A stretch of 64,000 nucleotides of DNA from Rhodococcus tibetensis (GTDB lineage: Bacteria > Actinomycetota > Actinomycetes > Mycobacteriales > Mycobacteriaceae), in contig NZ_JANFQF010000018.1 in the NCBI RefSeq assembly GCF_024438035.1, forward strand, positions 1 to 64,000, read 5' to 3'. Made by a program: the position numbers and the translations under genes. A model generated the notes under the pieces. That model made no database searches. It worked only from the letters and a program-made list of their open reading frames with translations, and was not told where the DNA came from. Below are positions 28,329-35,547 of this stretch, piece by piece. How positions within the stretch are numbered: the first letter of the stretch is position 1; each line of letters starts with the position of its first letter.

Positions 28329-29672
28329 GTGTCCGACATCCCCCGCAGGAGTTCTGCCCGCACCGCCAAACTCGCGAGCATTCCTTTGGGGATTGCCGGT
28401 CGTGCAGCTGTCGGGTTCGGCAGAAAGCTCACAGGCGGCGACCGGATGGAGATCGACGCGCAGCTGAGCGCGCGGGCCGCGGAGCAGTTGTTCGCCGTAT
28501 TGGGTGAACTCAAGGGCGGGGCCATGAAGCTCGGCCAGGCGCTCAGCGTGATGGAGGCCGCGATCCCCGAGGAGTTCGCCGAACCCTACCGGGAGTCGCT
28601 CAACAAACTCCAGGCGCAGGCCCCTCCCCTGCCTGCGCGTGCTGTGCACAAGATGCTCGACCAGCAACTGGGCACGAAGTGGCGTGAGCGGTTCATGTCT
28701 TTCGACGACACTCCCACCGCCTCGGCCAGCATCGGGCAGGTGCATCGAGCCGTGTGGGCCGACGGCCGGGACGTGGCCGTCAAGGTGCAGTATCCGGGGG
28801 CCGATGAAGCACTGCGAGCGGACCTCAAGACCCTCGGACGTTTCGCGGGCCTCTTCGCGTCGGTGATGCCCGGCGTCGACGTTCGCCCTGTCATCGACGA
28901 GTTCACCGCGCGTACCGAGGAGGAACTCGACTACCGCATCGAGGCGAACAATCAGCGCCGCTTCGCCAAGGTCTACGAGGGCGATCCGCAGTTCGCCGTC
29001 CCCCACGTCGTCGCCAGCTCCCCCAAGGTGGTGGTGAGCGAATGGATGACCGCGAAGCCGCTTTCGGCCATCATCGCCGACGGAACTCCCGAGGAGCGCA
29101 ACACCGCAGGGGCACTGCTTGCCGAATTCCACTTCGCCTCGCCTGCGCGGGTCGGCCTCCTGCACTGTGATCCCCATCCGGGAAATTTCATGTTGCACAG
29201 CGACGGTCGCCTCGGTGTCATCGACTTCGGTGCCGCGGCGCCCTTTCCCGACGGCCTCCCCCCGGTTCTCGGCACGATGGTGCGGCTCTCGCTCCACGAG
29301 CAGTTCGACGAGCTGACGGAGCTGCTGCACACCAATGGATTCGTGCTGCCCGGCCGAACGGTGACCGACAAGGAGATTGCCGACTACCTGCGTCCACTGA
29401 CGGACCCGATTCGGACCGAGTCCTTCCACTTCACCCGCGCCTGGTTGCAGAAGGCTGCCGGAACCGCAACGGACTTGAGCAGCGCGCAGTTCCGAACGGC
29501 CCGGGCTCTGAGCCTGCCCCCCGAATACCTCATGATCTTTCGGGTTCTCGTCGGCTCGGTGGGCATTTGCGCCCAGCTCGATGCGTACGCGCCCTATATG
29601 GCGATCCTGACACGGTGGCTCCCTGGATTCGATGAACCGACTCCGACAGGCGAAGGCACCGCCGCCCCCTGA
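28329..29672 (+). CDS. ABC1/UbiB-family atypical protein kinase
   Basis: 447 residues, as I recall for the M. tuberculosis homologue. It shows the ABC1 features: KxGQ motif (GELKGGAMKLGQALS), alanine-rich nucleotide loop (TASASIGQVHRA), catalytic lysine in DVAVKVQYPG, catalytic loop HCDPHPGNFML and metal motif VIDFGAA. Bacterial members influence isoprenoid-quinone synthesis or act as ATPases; the target is unknown. The GTG at 28329 lies 7 bp after the cyclodehydratase-like gene. It is convergent with whiB7 through a very strong shared terminator. Confidence 0.9.
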   Translation: MSDIPRRSSARTAKLASIPLGIAGRAAVGFGRKLTGGDRMEIDAQLSARAAEQLFAVLGELKGGAMKLGQALSVMEAAIPEEFAEPYRESLNKLQAQAPPLPARAVHKMLDQQLGTKWRERFMSFDDTPTASASIGQVHRAVWADGRDVAVKVQYPGADEALRADLKTLGRFAGLFASVMPGVDVRPVIDEFTARTEEELDYRIEANNQRRFAKVYEGDPQFAVPHVVASSPKVVVSEWMTAKPLSAIIADGTPEERNTAGALLAEFHFASPARVGLLHCDPHPGNFMLHSDGRLGVIDFGAAAPFPDGLPPVLGTMVRLSLHEQFDELTELLHTNGFVLPGRTVTDKEIADYLRPLTDPIRTESFHFTRAWLQKAAGTATDLSSAQFRTARALSLPPEYLMIFRVLVGSVGICAQLDAYAPYMAILTRWLPGFDEPTPTGEGTAAP

Positions 29673-29679
29673 ACGATCT

Positions 29680-29729
29680 CGGGCGTCCGCTGAGGGCAAC
29701 TCGACAGAGTTGCCCTCAGCGGACGCCCG
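29680..29729. terminator. Bidirectional terminator (ABC1 / whiB7)
   Basis: A perfect 23-bp inverted repeat (29680-29702 with 29707-29729) with a GACA loop. It sits between the ABC1 stop at 29672 and the whiB7 stop at 29752. Confidence 0.93.
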
Positions 29730-29751
29730 TTTCACTGACCTGTTCGGATTC

Positions 29752-30072
29752 TCAGGCACACACCAGCGTCTGCGCCTTGCGCGGTCGTCCGCGGGGACGC
29801 TTGCGGGCGATCACAACACCCTGGTCGAAGATCTCGCCACCCCAGACTCCCCACGGCTCACCCCGATCGAGCGCTGCATCGAGGCAGCGCACCCGGATCG
29901 GGCACGCCGCGCACAACGCCTTGGCCTGCTCCAGCTGGCTGGGGGAATCCGCGAACCACAGGTCCGGATCATCGGCCCGACAGGGAAGATCCCGTCGGGT
30001 GGAAACAATGTCAACAAATCCGCTTGTGGCGGTTGAGGTTTCGGATACCCCTCGGCATGTCGCGGTAGACAC
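29752..30072 (-). CDS. whiB7: WhiB7 redox-sensing transcription factor
   Basis: 106 residues. WhiB fold with four cysteines for a 4Fe-4S cluster (LPC, LCAAC, RC), the EPWGVWGGE turn that contacts sigma-A, and a C-terminal AT-hook RGRPRK, the combination that defines WhiB7. In mycobacteria it activates intrinsic resistance to ribosome-targeting antibiotics and its own gene. The start is GTG at 30072 after AGAGGAG. About 380 nt of leader precede it, with an upstream ORF and hairpins. Confidence 0.95.
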   Translation of the reverse strand: MSTATCRGVSETSTATSGFVDIVSTRRDLPCRADDPDLWFADSPSQLEQAKALCAACPIRVRCLDAALDRGEPWGVWGGEIFDQGVVIARKRPRGRPRKAQTLVCA

Positions 30073-30174
30073 GTCGTTCTCCTCTGCTCTCAGTGCGTCG
30101 GTCGTATTTCGGTTCGATGTGTGAGGTGCGAACCAGAGCCGAGGCTGCGAGCGAGACAGAGTGCTCGAACTACG

Positions 30175-30208
30175 AAGGCCACGGTCCGCGATGCGGGTCC
30201 GTGGCCTT
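30175..30208 (-). terminator. Hairpin in whiB7 leader, candidate attenuator
   Basis: AAGGCCACGG (30175-30184) pairs with CCGTGGCCTT (30199-30208), and the stem continues through CGC/GCG. It lies 21 nt after the upstream ORF stop and about 100 nt before whiB7, where a conditional terminator controlled by translation of the upstream ORF would act. Confidence 0.65.
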
Positions 30209-30228
30209 GGAAAGACAGTGGGAGTGTT

Positions 30229-30393
30229 CTAGCGAGGAATTCCTCGACAACTCCGCGACACGGACTCGGCTGCTGCTGCGGGACGACGACGGGATGCCGA
30301 CCAGGCAATTGCCGGTGCCGCCTCCGTCGCGTTCATGCAGAACAACGCAGAGGTGGCAGCGACTGCCGTCTTGTGTACGGAGTAGAACTTCAT
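30229..30393 (-). CDS. Upstream ORF in whiB7 leader
   Basis: 54 codons (KFYSVHKTAVAATSALFCMN... ending RSCRGIPR), starting at the ATG at 30393 behind a near-perfect GGAGGTGG ribosome site. No known domain. It lies between the whiB7 promoter and the leader hairpin. In mycobacteria a short upstream ORF senses ribosome inhibition and controls attenuation of whiB7. The same role is inferred here. This ORF is long for such a peptide, and its last codons fall in a CGAGGAATTCCTCG palindrome (30233-30246). Confidence 0.65.
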   Translation of the reverse strand: MKFYSVHKTAVAATSALFCMNATEAAPAIAWSASRRRPAAAAESVSRSCRGIPR

Positions 30394-30460
30394 GTCGTGG
30401 CCACCTCCATTTCCTGTCGAACCGATGTGGACTGCACGAGTCCCCCCGTGCGCTGAAACC

Positions 30461-30498
30461 ACAGTAGGCAATCTTCCAAATCTTCACAACCTATTTTT
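30461..30498 (-). promoter_or_regulatory. whiB7 promoter with WhiB7-type AT-rich element
   Basis: On the minus strand, AAAAAT (30493-30498) lies just upstream of -35 TTGTGA (30484-30489). A 17-bp spacer and -10 TACTGT (30461-30466) follow. AT-rich bases directly before the -35 are the known WhiB7 AT-hook target, so the gene is likely autoactivated. The predicted start near 30454 gives a leader of about 380 nt. Confidence 0.8.
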
Positions 30499-30543
30499 GA
30501 CCTGCGGCGATACAACTTTCCTTCGGCGACGGACGGATGCCGG

Positions 30544-32670
30544 TCACGGCGACCCGCTCGACCTGATCACACCGAGCACGTCCTCACCGAACTGCTCGAG
30601 CTTCTTCGCGCCGATACCGGGGATCGCAACGAGTCCTCGGTCGTCCTGTGGACGCTGCTCGGCGAGCGCGGTCAGCGTGTTGTCGCTGAAGACCACGTAG
30701 GCGGGCACCTTCAACTCACGGGACTTCTCGAGTCGCCACGACCTCAGCGAATCGAGTAACTCCACATCCACGTTGGACGGACATCCCTCACATCGTCCGA
30801 GCATGGTGGCCGTGGTACCGATCAGTGGCTTTCCACACAATCGGCAACGCGGACGCTTCTTGGCGTTCTGGGGTGGAGCGGCGATGCGCGACGCCGGCGA
30901 ATCTTCCGGGATCAGCCCGTGGAGGAACCGGGAACGCCGACGGCTCTTGCGGCCGCCCTCGTTGCGGGAAAGTGCCCACGACATCTGCAGGTGCTCGCGC
31001 GCACGGGTGACCCCGACGTAGAGGAGCCGGCGCTCTTCCTCGATCGCGGCCTCGTCCGACGCCGAGTTGGCGTCGCCGAGTACGTGCTGGATGGGCAAGG
31101 TGCCGTCGGTCAGACCAACCAGGAAAACCGCATCCCACTCGAGTCCCTTTGCGGCGTGCAGCGACGCCAGCGTGACGCCCTGCACCACCGGTGGGTGCCG
31201 CGCCTCCGCGCGGAGGCTCAGTTCACGCAGCAGTCCGTCGAGCGTCAAATCCGGTTCCTGCGCCAGCTGTTCCTCCGTGAGAGCGACGAGCGCGGACAGC
31301 GAGGACCATCGCTCGCGTGCCTGCGCACCCGCAGGTTCGGTGTCCGTCAAACCCAGCGGCACCAGCACAGCACGCACCAGGGTGACCAGGTCGGCGCCGA
31401 CCGCATCAGGCAGGTCGTCACGACCGGCCGCCTGCCGCAGAGCCGACACCGCCTGACGGACTTCGGTCCGTGTGAAGAATCCCTCGCCCCCGCGGACCTG
31501 ATACGGGATGTCGAGCTTGGTCAGGGCCTGCTCGTGCACCTCGGACTGGGCGTTGATCCGGTAGAGGACCGCGATTTCCGCGGCAGGCGTTCCACGGGCG
31601 ATGAGCCGCTTGATCGCCCGCGCCACCCCCGCGGCTTCGGCAGGCTCGTCGTCGAACTCGACGAAGGTGGGCTCCGGCCCGGATTTCCGCTGGCCGATCA
31701 ACTGCAATCGTGTTCCCGCGATCCTGCCCCGCGCCGCCCCGATCACCCGGTTGGCCATGGAGACGACCTCCGGGGTGGACCTGTAGTCGCGCTCGAGGCG
31801 CACGACGGTGGCTTCGGGGAACCTCCGCGAGAAATCGAGGAGGTAGTTGGGCGTGGCACCCGTGAACGAGTAAATGGTCTGGTTTGCGTCGCCGACCACG
31901 GTGAGGTCGTCCCGCTCGCCGAGCCACGCGTCGAGCACCCGCTGCTGGAGAGGTGTCACGTCCTGGTACTCGTCGACCACGAAGCAGCGGTACCGGTCCC
32001 GAAACTCTTCGGCAACGGCCGAATGCTCCTCGAGTGCGGCCGCGGTGTGCAGCAAGAGGTCGTCGAAGTCGAGCAGCATCGCATCCTGGCCTCGGGCCTT
32101 GAGTTGCTCGTATCCGTGATACACCTCGGCCACCTTCGCGGCGTCGGCAGGCGCCTCGCGGTGCACCCTCGCGACCGCGCGCGGGTAGTCCTCCGGGGCG
32201 ATCAGTGACGCCTTGGCCCATTCGATCTCACTCGCCAGATCCCGGACGCTCTCGGTACTGGTGGACAGGCCGACCCGACCGGCCGCGGCAGACACCACCG
32301 CGAACTTGCGGTCCAGCAGCCGCCACTCGGTGTCTCCGACCACCTGCGGCCAGAAGTATCGGAGTTGGCGCAGCGCGGCAGCGTGGAATGTGCGCGCCTG
32401 AACCTGGGCCCCGCCGTCGCCGATGCCCAGGCTCCGCAGCCGGCCTCGCATCTCCCCCGCTGCCCGCGCCGTGAACGTGACCGCCAGTACCTGTCCCGCC
32501 GCGACGTGCCCGCTGGCGACAAGGTGGGCGATCCGCCGGGTGATGGTCCGTGTCTTTCCTGTTCCCGCGCCCGCAAGAACACAGACCGGCCCACGCGGCG
32601 CGAGGACGGCCGCGGACTGTTCGGGGTCGAGACCGGTACTCGTCACCTCTGCTGGGGCGCCTGCTGACAT
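30544..32670 (-). CDS. uvrD2: ATP-dependent DNA helicase UvrD2
   Basis: 708 residues from the ATG at 32670, the start that best matches the mycobacterial N-terminus; in-frame starts at 32682, 32679 and 32700 are possible. SF1A helicase with Walker [16 protein letters not shown], motif [15 protein letters not shown], motif [16 protein letters not shown] and motif [12 protein letters not shown] tetracysteine zinc motif (CRLCGKPL...CEGC) and a C-terminal HRDC domain ([15 protein letters not shown]) distinguish UvrD2 from UvrD1. It unwinds DNA in repair. It diverges from the mycoredoxin gene. Confidence 0.93.
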   Translation of the reverse strand: MSAGAPAEVTSTGLDPEQSAAVLAPRGPVCVLAGAGTGKTRTITRRIAHLVASGHVAAGQVLAVTFTARAAGEMRGRLRSLGIGDGGAQVQARTFHAAALRQLRYFWPQVVGDTEWRLLDRKFAVVSAAAGRVGLSTSTESVRDLASEIEWAKASLIAPEDYPRAVARVHREAPADAAKVAEVYHGYEQLKARGQDAMLLDFDDLLLHTAAALEEHSAVAEEFRDRYRCFVVDEYQDVTPLQQRVLDAWLGERDDLTVVGDANQTIYSFTGATPNYLLDFSRRFPEATVVRLERDYRSTPEVVSMANRVIGAARGRIAGTRLQLIGQRKSGPEPTFVEFDDEPAEAAGVARAIKRLIARGTPAAEIAVLYRINAQSEVHEQALTKLDIPYQVRGGEGFFTRTEVRQAVSALRQAAGRDDLPDAVGADLVTLVRAVLVPLGLTDTEPAGAQARERWSSLSALVALTEEQLAQEPDLTLDGLLRELSLRAEARHPPVVQGVTLASLHAAKGLEWDAVFLVGLTDGTLPIQHVLGDANSASDEAAIEEERRLLYVGVTRAREHLQMSWALSRNEGGRKSRRRSRFLHGLIPEDSPASRIAAPPQNAKKRPRCRLCGKPLIGTTATMLGRCEGCPSNVDVELLDSLRSWRLEKSRELKVPAYVVFSDNTLTALAEQRPQDDRGLVAIPGIGAKKLEQFGEDVLGVIRSSGSP

Positions 32671-32762
32671 GGCGTCCATCATGGCAGGGACAACCGACAC
32701 TGCGCGCAGCGGTGGACGAGACGCACGGGAACACTTCGCCCGGGCGTGGTGTTATATGCGCC

Positions 32763-33017
32763 GTGACTGCTACAGACAACTCGGCCCTGACCATCTACTC
32801 CACGACCTGGTGTGGCTACTGCCGCCGCTTGAAGAAGCAGCTTGACGAGTCCGGCATCGGCTACGTGGAGGTCGACATCGAAGAAGATCCGGCGTCGGCC
32901 GAGTTCGTCGGTAGCGTGAACGGTGGTAACCACGTCGTCCCGACGGTGAAATTTGCCGATGGCAGCACCGCGACCAACCCGTCCCTGTCTCAGGTCAAGA
33001 AAGCCCTCGGGGTCTAG
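32763..33017 (+). CDS. mrx1: Mycoredoxin-1 (glutaredoxin-like)
   Basis: 84 residues, as I recall for mycobacterial Mrx1. Glutaredoxin fold with redox motif TWCGYCRRLKKQL near the N-terminus and the substrate loop HVVPTVKFADG. It reduces mycothiol mixed disulfides on proteins, using mycothiol in place of glutathione. The GTG at 32763 gives the usual N-terminus (TATDNSALTIYSTTWCGYC). It diverges from uvrD2 and its stop overlaps that of convergent nudC by four bases (CTAG). Confidence 0.93.
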   Translation: MTATDNSALTIYSTTWCGYCRRLKKQLDESGIGYVEVDIEEDPASAEFVGSVNGGNHVVPTVKFADGSTATNPSLSQVKKALGV

Positions 33018-33940
33018 GCGTTCGACGCTGCTGTGCCCCTGTCTGCTCCCGCCCAGGACTCGATCATTCCGCGTGCGATGGAGATCGAACCCGGGAGCAG
33101 CAACGGGGCGTCGGCGTCGGACGCCCAGTCGCCGAACTCGAGTGCCCGGCGCACCTCGTCTCGGGTGAACCAGCGCGCCTCGGCGATCTCGCCGTCCGCG
33201 AAGACCAACGCGGCGTCGGGATCGCCGACGGCCGAGAAACCGATCATCACCGACCGTGGGAACGGCCACGGCTGACTACCGAGATAGTGCACGTCGCGAA
33301 CCTCGAGTCCGACTTCTTCCTTGATTTCGCGCACCACACACGTCTCGAGCGACTCCCCTGCCTCGACGAATCCGGCCAAAATCGAGAACCGTCGCGGCGG
33401 CCAGGTGGGTTGCCGGGCCAGCAACACTCGATCTCCGTCGTCGTGGACGAGGCAGATGACGGCGGGGTCGGTGCGCGGAAACTCCTCGTGCCCGGTGGTC
33501 GTCGAGATTCGCGACCAACCCGACATCGACGGCTCGGAAGCAGCACCGTCGAGGGCACTGAAACTGGCACTGTCGTGCCAGTTCAGCATCGCGATCGCGC
33601 CGGTCAGTAAGCCCGCGTCCGCATCGTCCAGCGTTCCGCCCAGAACGCGAAGGTCGGCCAACTTGCCGGTCATCGCCTGCACGCGCATCGCCCAGACGTG
33701 CCGGTCCTTGCGGATCCCCAGAAAGACCGCACCCCGTACGGGCTCCGGACCGAGCTCCGTTGCTGCTCCGAACACCAGGCCCTCGTCGTCGACAAGGACC
33801 TGACCGCGATGGTTGACCCGCAGAAGTACCGCATCCTGCCAGCCTGCTAGCAGGGCGTGCGAGTCGGAACGCAATTCTTCGGCGCGGCCGACCGCCGAGC
33901 GCGAGAGGAGTGGGGTTTCAGTCAACCGGAATGCAGTCAC
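33014..33940 (-). CDS. nudC: NAD(H) pyrophosphatase NudC, without zinc cysteines
   Basis: 308 residues. Nudix hydrolase cleaving NADH, and in other bacteria removing NAD caps from RNA. The Nudix box GFVEAGESLETCVVREIKEEVG and the NudC signature SQPWPFPRSVMIGF are intact. The central zinc-ribbon region (NWHDSASFSALDGAASEPSM... to FPRTDPAVICLV) has lost all four ligand cysteines found in E. coli NudC. It starts at the ATG 33940, just downstream of the K+ channel gene on the same strand. Confidence 0.92.
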   Translation of the reverse strand: MTAFRLTETPLLSRSAVGRAEELRSDSHALLAGWQDAVLLRVNHRGQVLVDDEGLVFGAATELGPEPVRGAVFLGIRKDRHVWAMRVQAMTGKLADLRVLGGTLDDADAGLLTGAIAMLNWHDSASFSALDGAASEPSMSGWSRISTTTGHEEFPRTDPAVICLVHDDGDRVLLARQPTWPPRRFSILAGFVEAGESLETCVVREIKEEVGLEVRDVHYLGSQPWPFPRSVMIGFSAVGDPDAALVFADGEIAEARWFTRDEVRRALEFGDWASDADAPLLLPGSISIARGMIESWAGADRGTAASNA

Positions 33941-33960
33941 ACGTCGACAGTAACTGCCGG

Positions 33961-35028
33961 TCAGTTAGCGACCCTACGGATGTACAGCAGCCGGTCGTTC
34001 TCCTCCACCGAATCGACCTCCGGGGAGCCGACACGCACGAGTCGCCCGTCCCGGACGACACCCAGAACGATGTCGGCGAGATGTCGCGGCGAACCGCCGA
34101 TCTCGTCGCGTTCCACGGCCCGCTCGGCGATCGCGAACCCGGCCTCGGGAGTGAGCAGGTCCTCCATCATCTCGACGACGCTGGGCGTCGTCGTGGCGAT
34201 GCCGAGAAGGCGGCCCGCGGTCTCGGAGGACACCACCACGGAGTCGGCGCCCGACTGCCGCAGCAGGTGGGTGTTCTCCGACTCTCGAATGGCCGCCACG
34301 ATCTTCGCTTTCGGCGCGATCTCGCGCGCCGTCAAGGTGACCAGCACGGCCGTGTCGTCGCGGTTGGCCGCCACGATGATGGCCGCCGCATTCTGGGCGC
34401 CCGCCAAGCGCAGGACGTCGGACTTGGTGGCCGAACCGTGAACCGTGACGAGCCCTTTGCTCGCCGCGGATTCGAGGACCACCTGGTCGGTGTCGACCAC
34501 GACGATGTCAGACGGCGTCACGCCGTCTCCGAGCATCGCATCGATCGCGGTGCGTCCCTTCGTTCCGTAACCGATCACGACCGTGTGATTACGCACGTGC
34601 TGCCTCCAGCGCTGAATTTTGAACGCCTGCCGGGAACTCTCCGTCAATGCAGAAAGCGTCGTACCGACCAGGACGATGAGGAAGAAGATTCGAAGAGGTG
34701 TGATGAGCAGGACGTTGATCAGTCGCGCCGACGGGGTGAACGGGGCGATGTCGCCGTATCCGGTGGTCGACAGGGACACCGTGGCGTAATAGACGCAGTC
34801 GAGCAGGGACAACTCGTTGTCCTGTGTATCGCGATACCCGTCGCGGTCGATGTAGACGATGAGAACGGCCAACGCCAGCGCGGATAGGGCGATCGCCACC
34901 CGTCGGGAGATCGCCCGCGCAGGACTGGACTGCAGCTGGGGGATCCTGAGAACACCCACCAGCGCGAAGTCCGGCCGGTCCGTGAGGGTGTCCGACCTGC
35001 TCAATCTCGCACGCAGCCTACCGGCCAT
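33961..35028 (-). CDS. Potassium channel with RCK (TrkA-N) domain
   Basis: 355 residues, as I recall for the mycobacterial homologue. Two membrane segments (VAIALSALALAVLIVYI and LINVLLITPLRIFFLIVLVG) flank a pore loop with the potassium selectivity filter STTGYGD. A cytoplasmic RCK domain follows: Rossmann motif VVIGYGTKGRTAIDAM and TrkA-C-like end. Ligand gating by a nucleotide or cation is expected. The ATG at 35028 has GGAGACGAATAT before it; a GTG-initiated form from 35049 is less likely. Confidence 0.92.
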   Translation of the reverse strand: MAGRLRARLSRSDTLTDRPDFALVGVLRIPQLQSSPARAISRRVAIALSALALAVLIVYIDRDGYRDTQDNELSLLDCVYYATVSLSTTGYGDIAPFTPSARLINVLLITPLRIFFLIVLVGTTLSALTESSRQAFKIQRWRQHVRNHTVVIGYGTKGRTAIDAMLGDGVTPSDIVVVDTDQVVLESAASKGLVTVHGSATKSDVLRLAGAQNAAAIIVAANRDDTAVLVTLTAREIAPKAKIVAAIRESENTHLLRQSGADSVVVSSETAGRLLGIATTTPSVVEMMEDLLTPEAGFAIAERAVERDEIGGSPRHLADIVLGVVRDGRLVRVGSPEVDSVEENDRLLYIRRVAN

Positions 35029-35148
35029 ATATTCGTCTCCACATTGCACAGAACTCCGACATCGGCTGGCAGCCTATCCCCGATCCTCCCTGAAGCGACA
35101 CGGCGGCGCTCGTTGTCGTGCCCGGAGTGGTTCAGGCAAGCTGTCGTC

Positions 35149-35547
35149 ATGCAAGAAGACAGCCCCCTTCCCCGGACCGGTCAGAAGCCCGCGCTCCGAC
35201 TCGCCGCCCTGCTCCTCGGCATGGGTGTCCTCCACTTCGCCGTTCCCAAGTTCTTCGACGCACTCGTTCCTGAGCAGCTCCCAGGAGACCCGCGTACGTA
35301 CACCTACGCGTCGGGCGTGGCCGAACTTGCGGTGGGCACAGCGCTCGCGGTACCGAGAACGCGGCGCCTCGGGGGCGGACTGGCCGCCCTTCTCTTCCTC
35401 GCGGTGTATCCGGCCAACATCTCCATGGCCGTCGACTGGGTGAGGAGCCCCAAGACGTCGACCCTGCAGAAAACTGGTGTGCTGCTGCGCCTTCCACTGC
35501 AGATCCCGTTGATCACCGAGGCCCTGAAAGTGCGCCGTCAGGCCTGA
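35149..35547 (+). CDS. DoxX-like membrane protein
   Basis: 132 residues with four membrane segments (LRLAALLLGMGVLHFAVP, TYASGVAELAVGTALAV, GGGLAALLFLAVYPANIS and the C-terminal LRLPLQIPLITEAL). It resembles the DoxX/DUF4267-like group of small membrane proteins with no known reaction. It lies 120 bp from the divergent K+ channel gene and overlaps the end of the convergent adnB by 10 bp: the shared palindrome TCAGGCCTGA encodes Gln-Ala-stop for both genes. Confidence 0.75.
   Translation: MQEDSPLPRTGQKPALRLAALLLGMGVLHFAVPKFFDALVPEQLPGDPRTYTYASGVAELAVGTALAVPRTRRLGGGLAALLFLAVYPANISMAVDWVRSPKTSTLQKTGVLLRLPLQIPLITEALKVRRQA

Noticed and set aside
28116..29759. 547-codon minus-strand open frame
   Set aside because: Antisense to the ABC1 kinase, whose motifs are complete on the plus strand.
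35149..35547. DoxX-like protein as redox partner like the MauE protein
   Set aside because: No CxC or CxxC loop is present, so no redox role is claimed.
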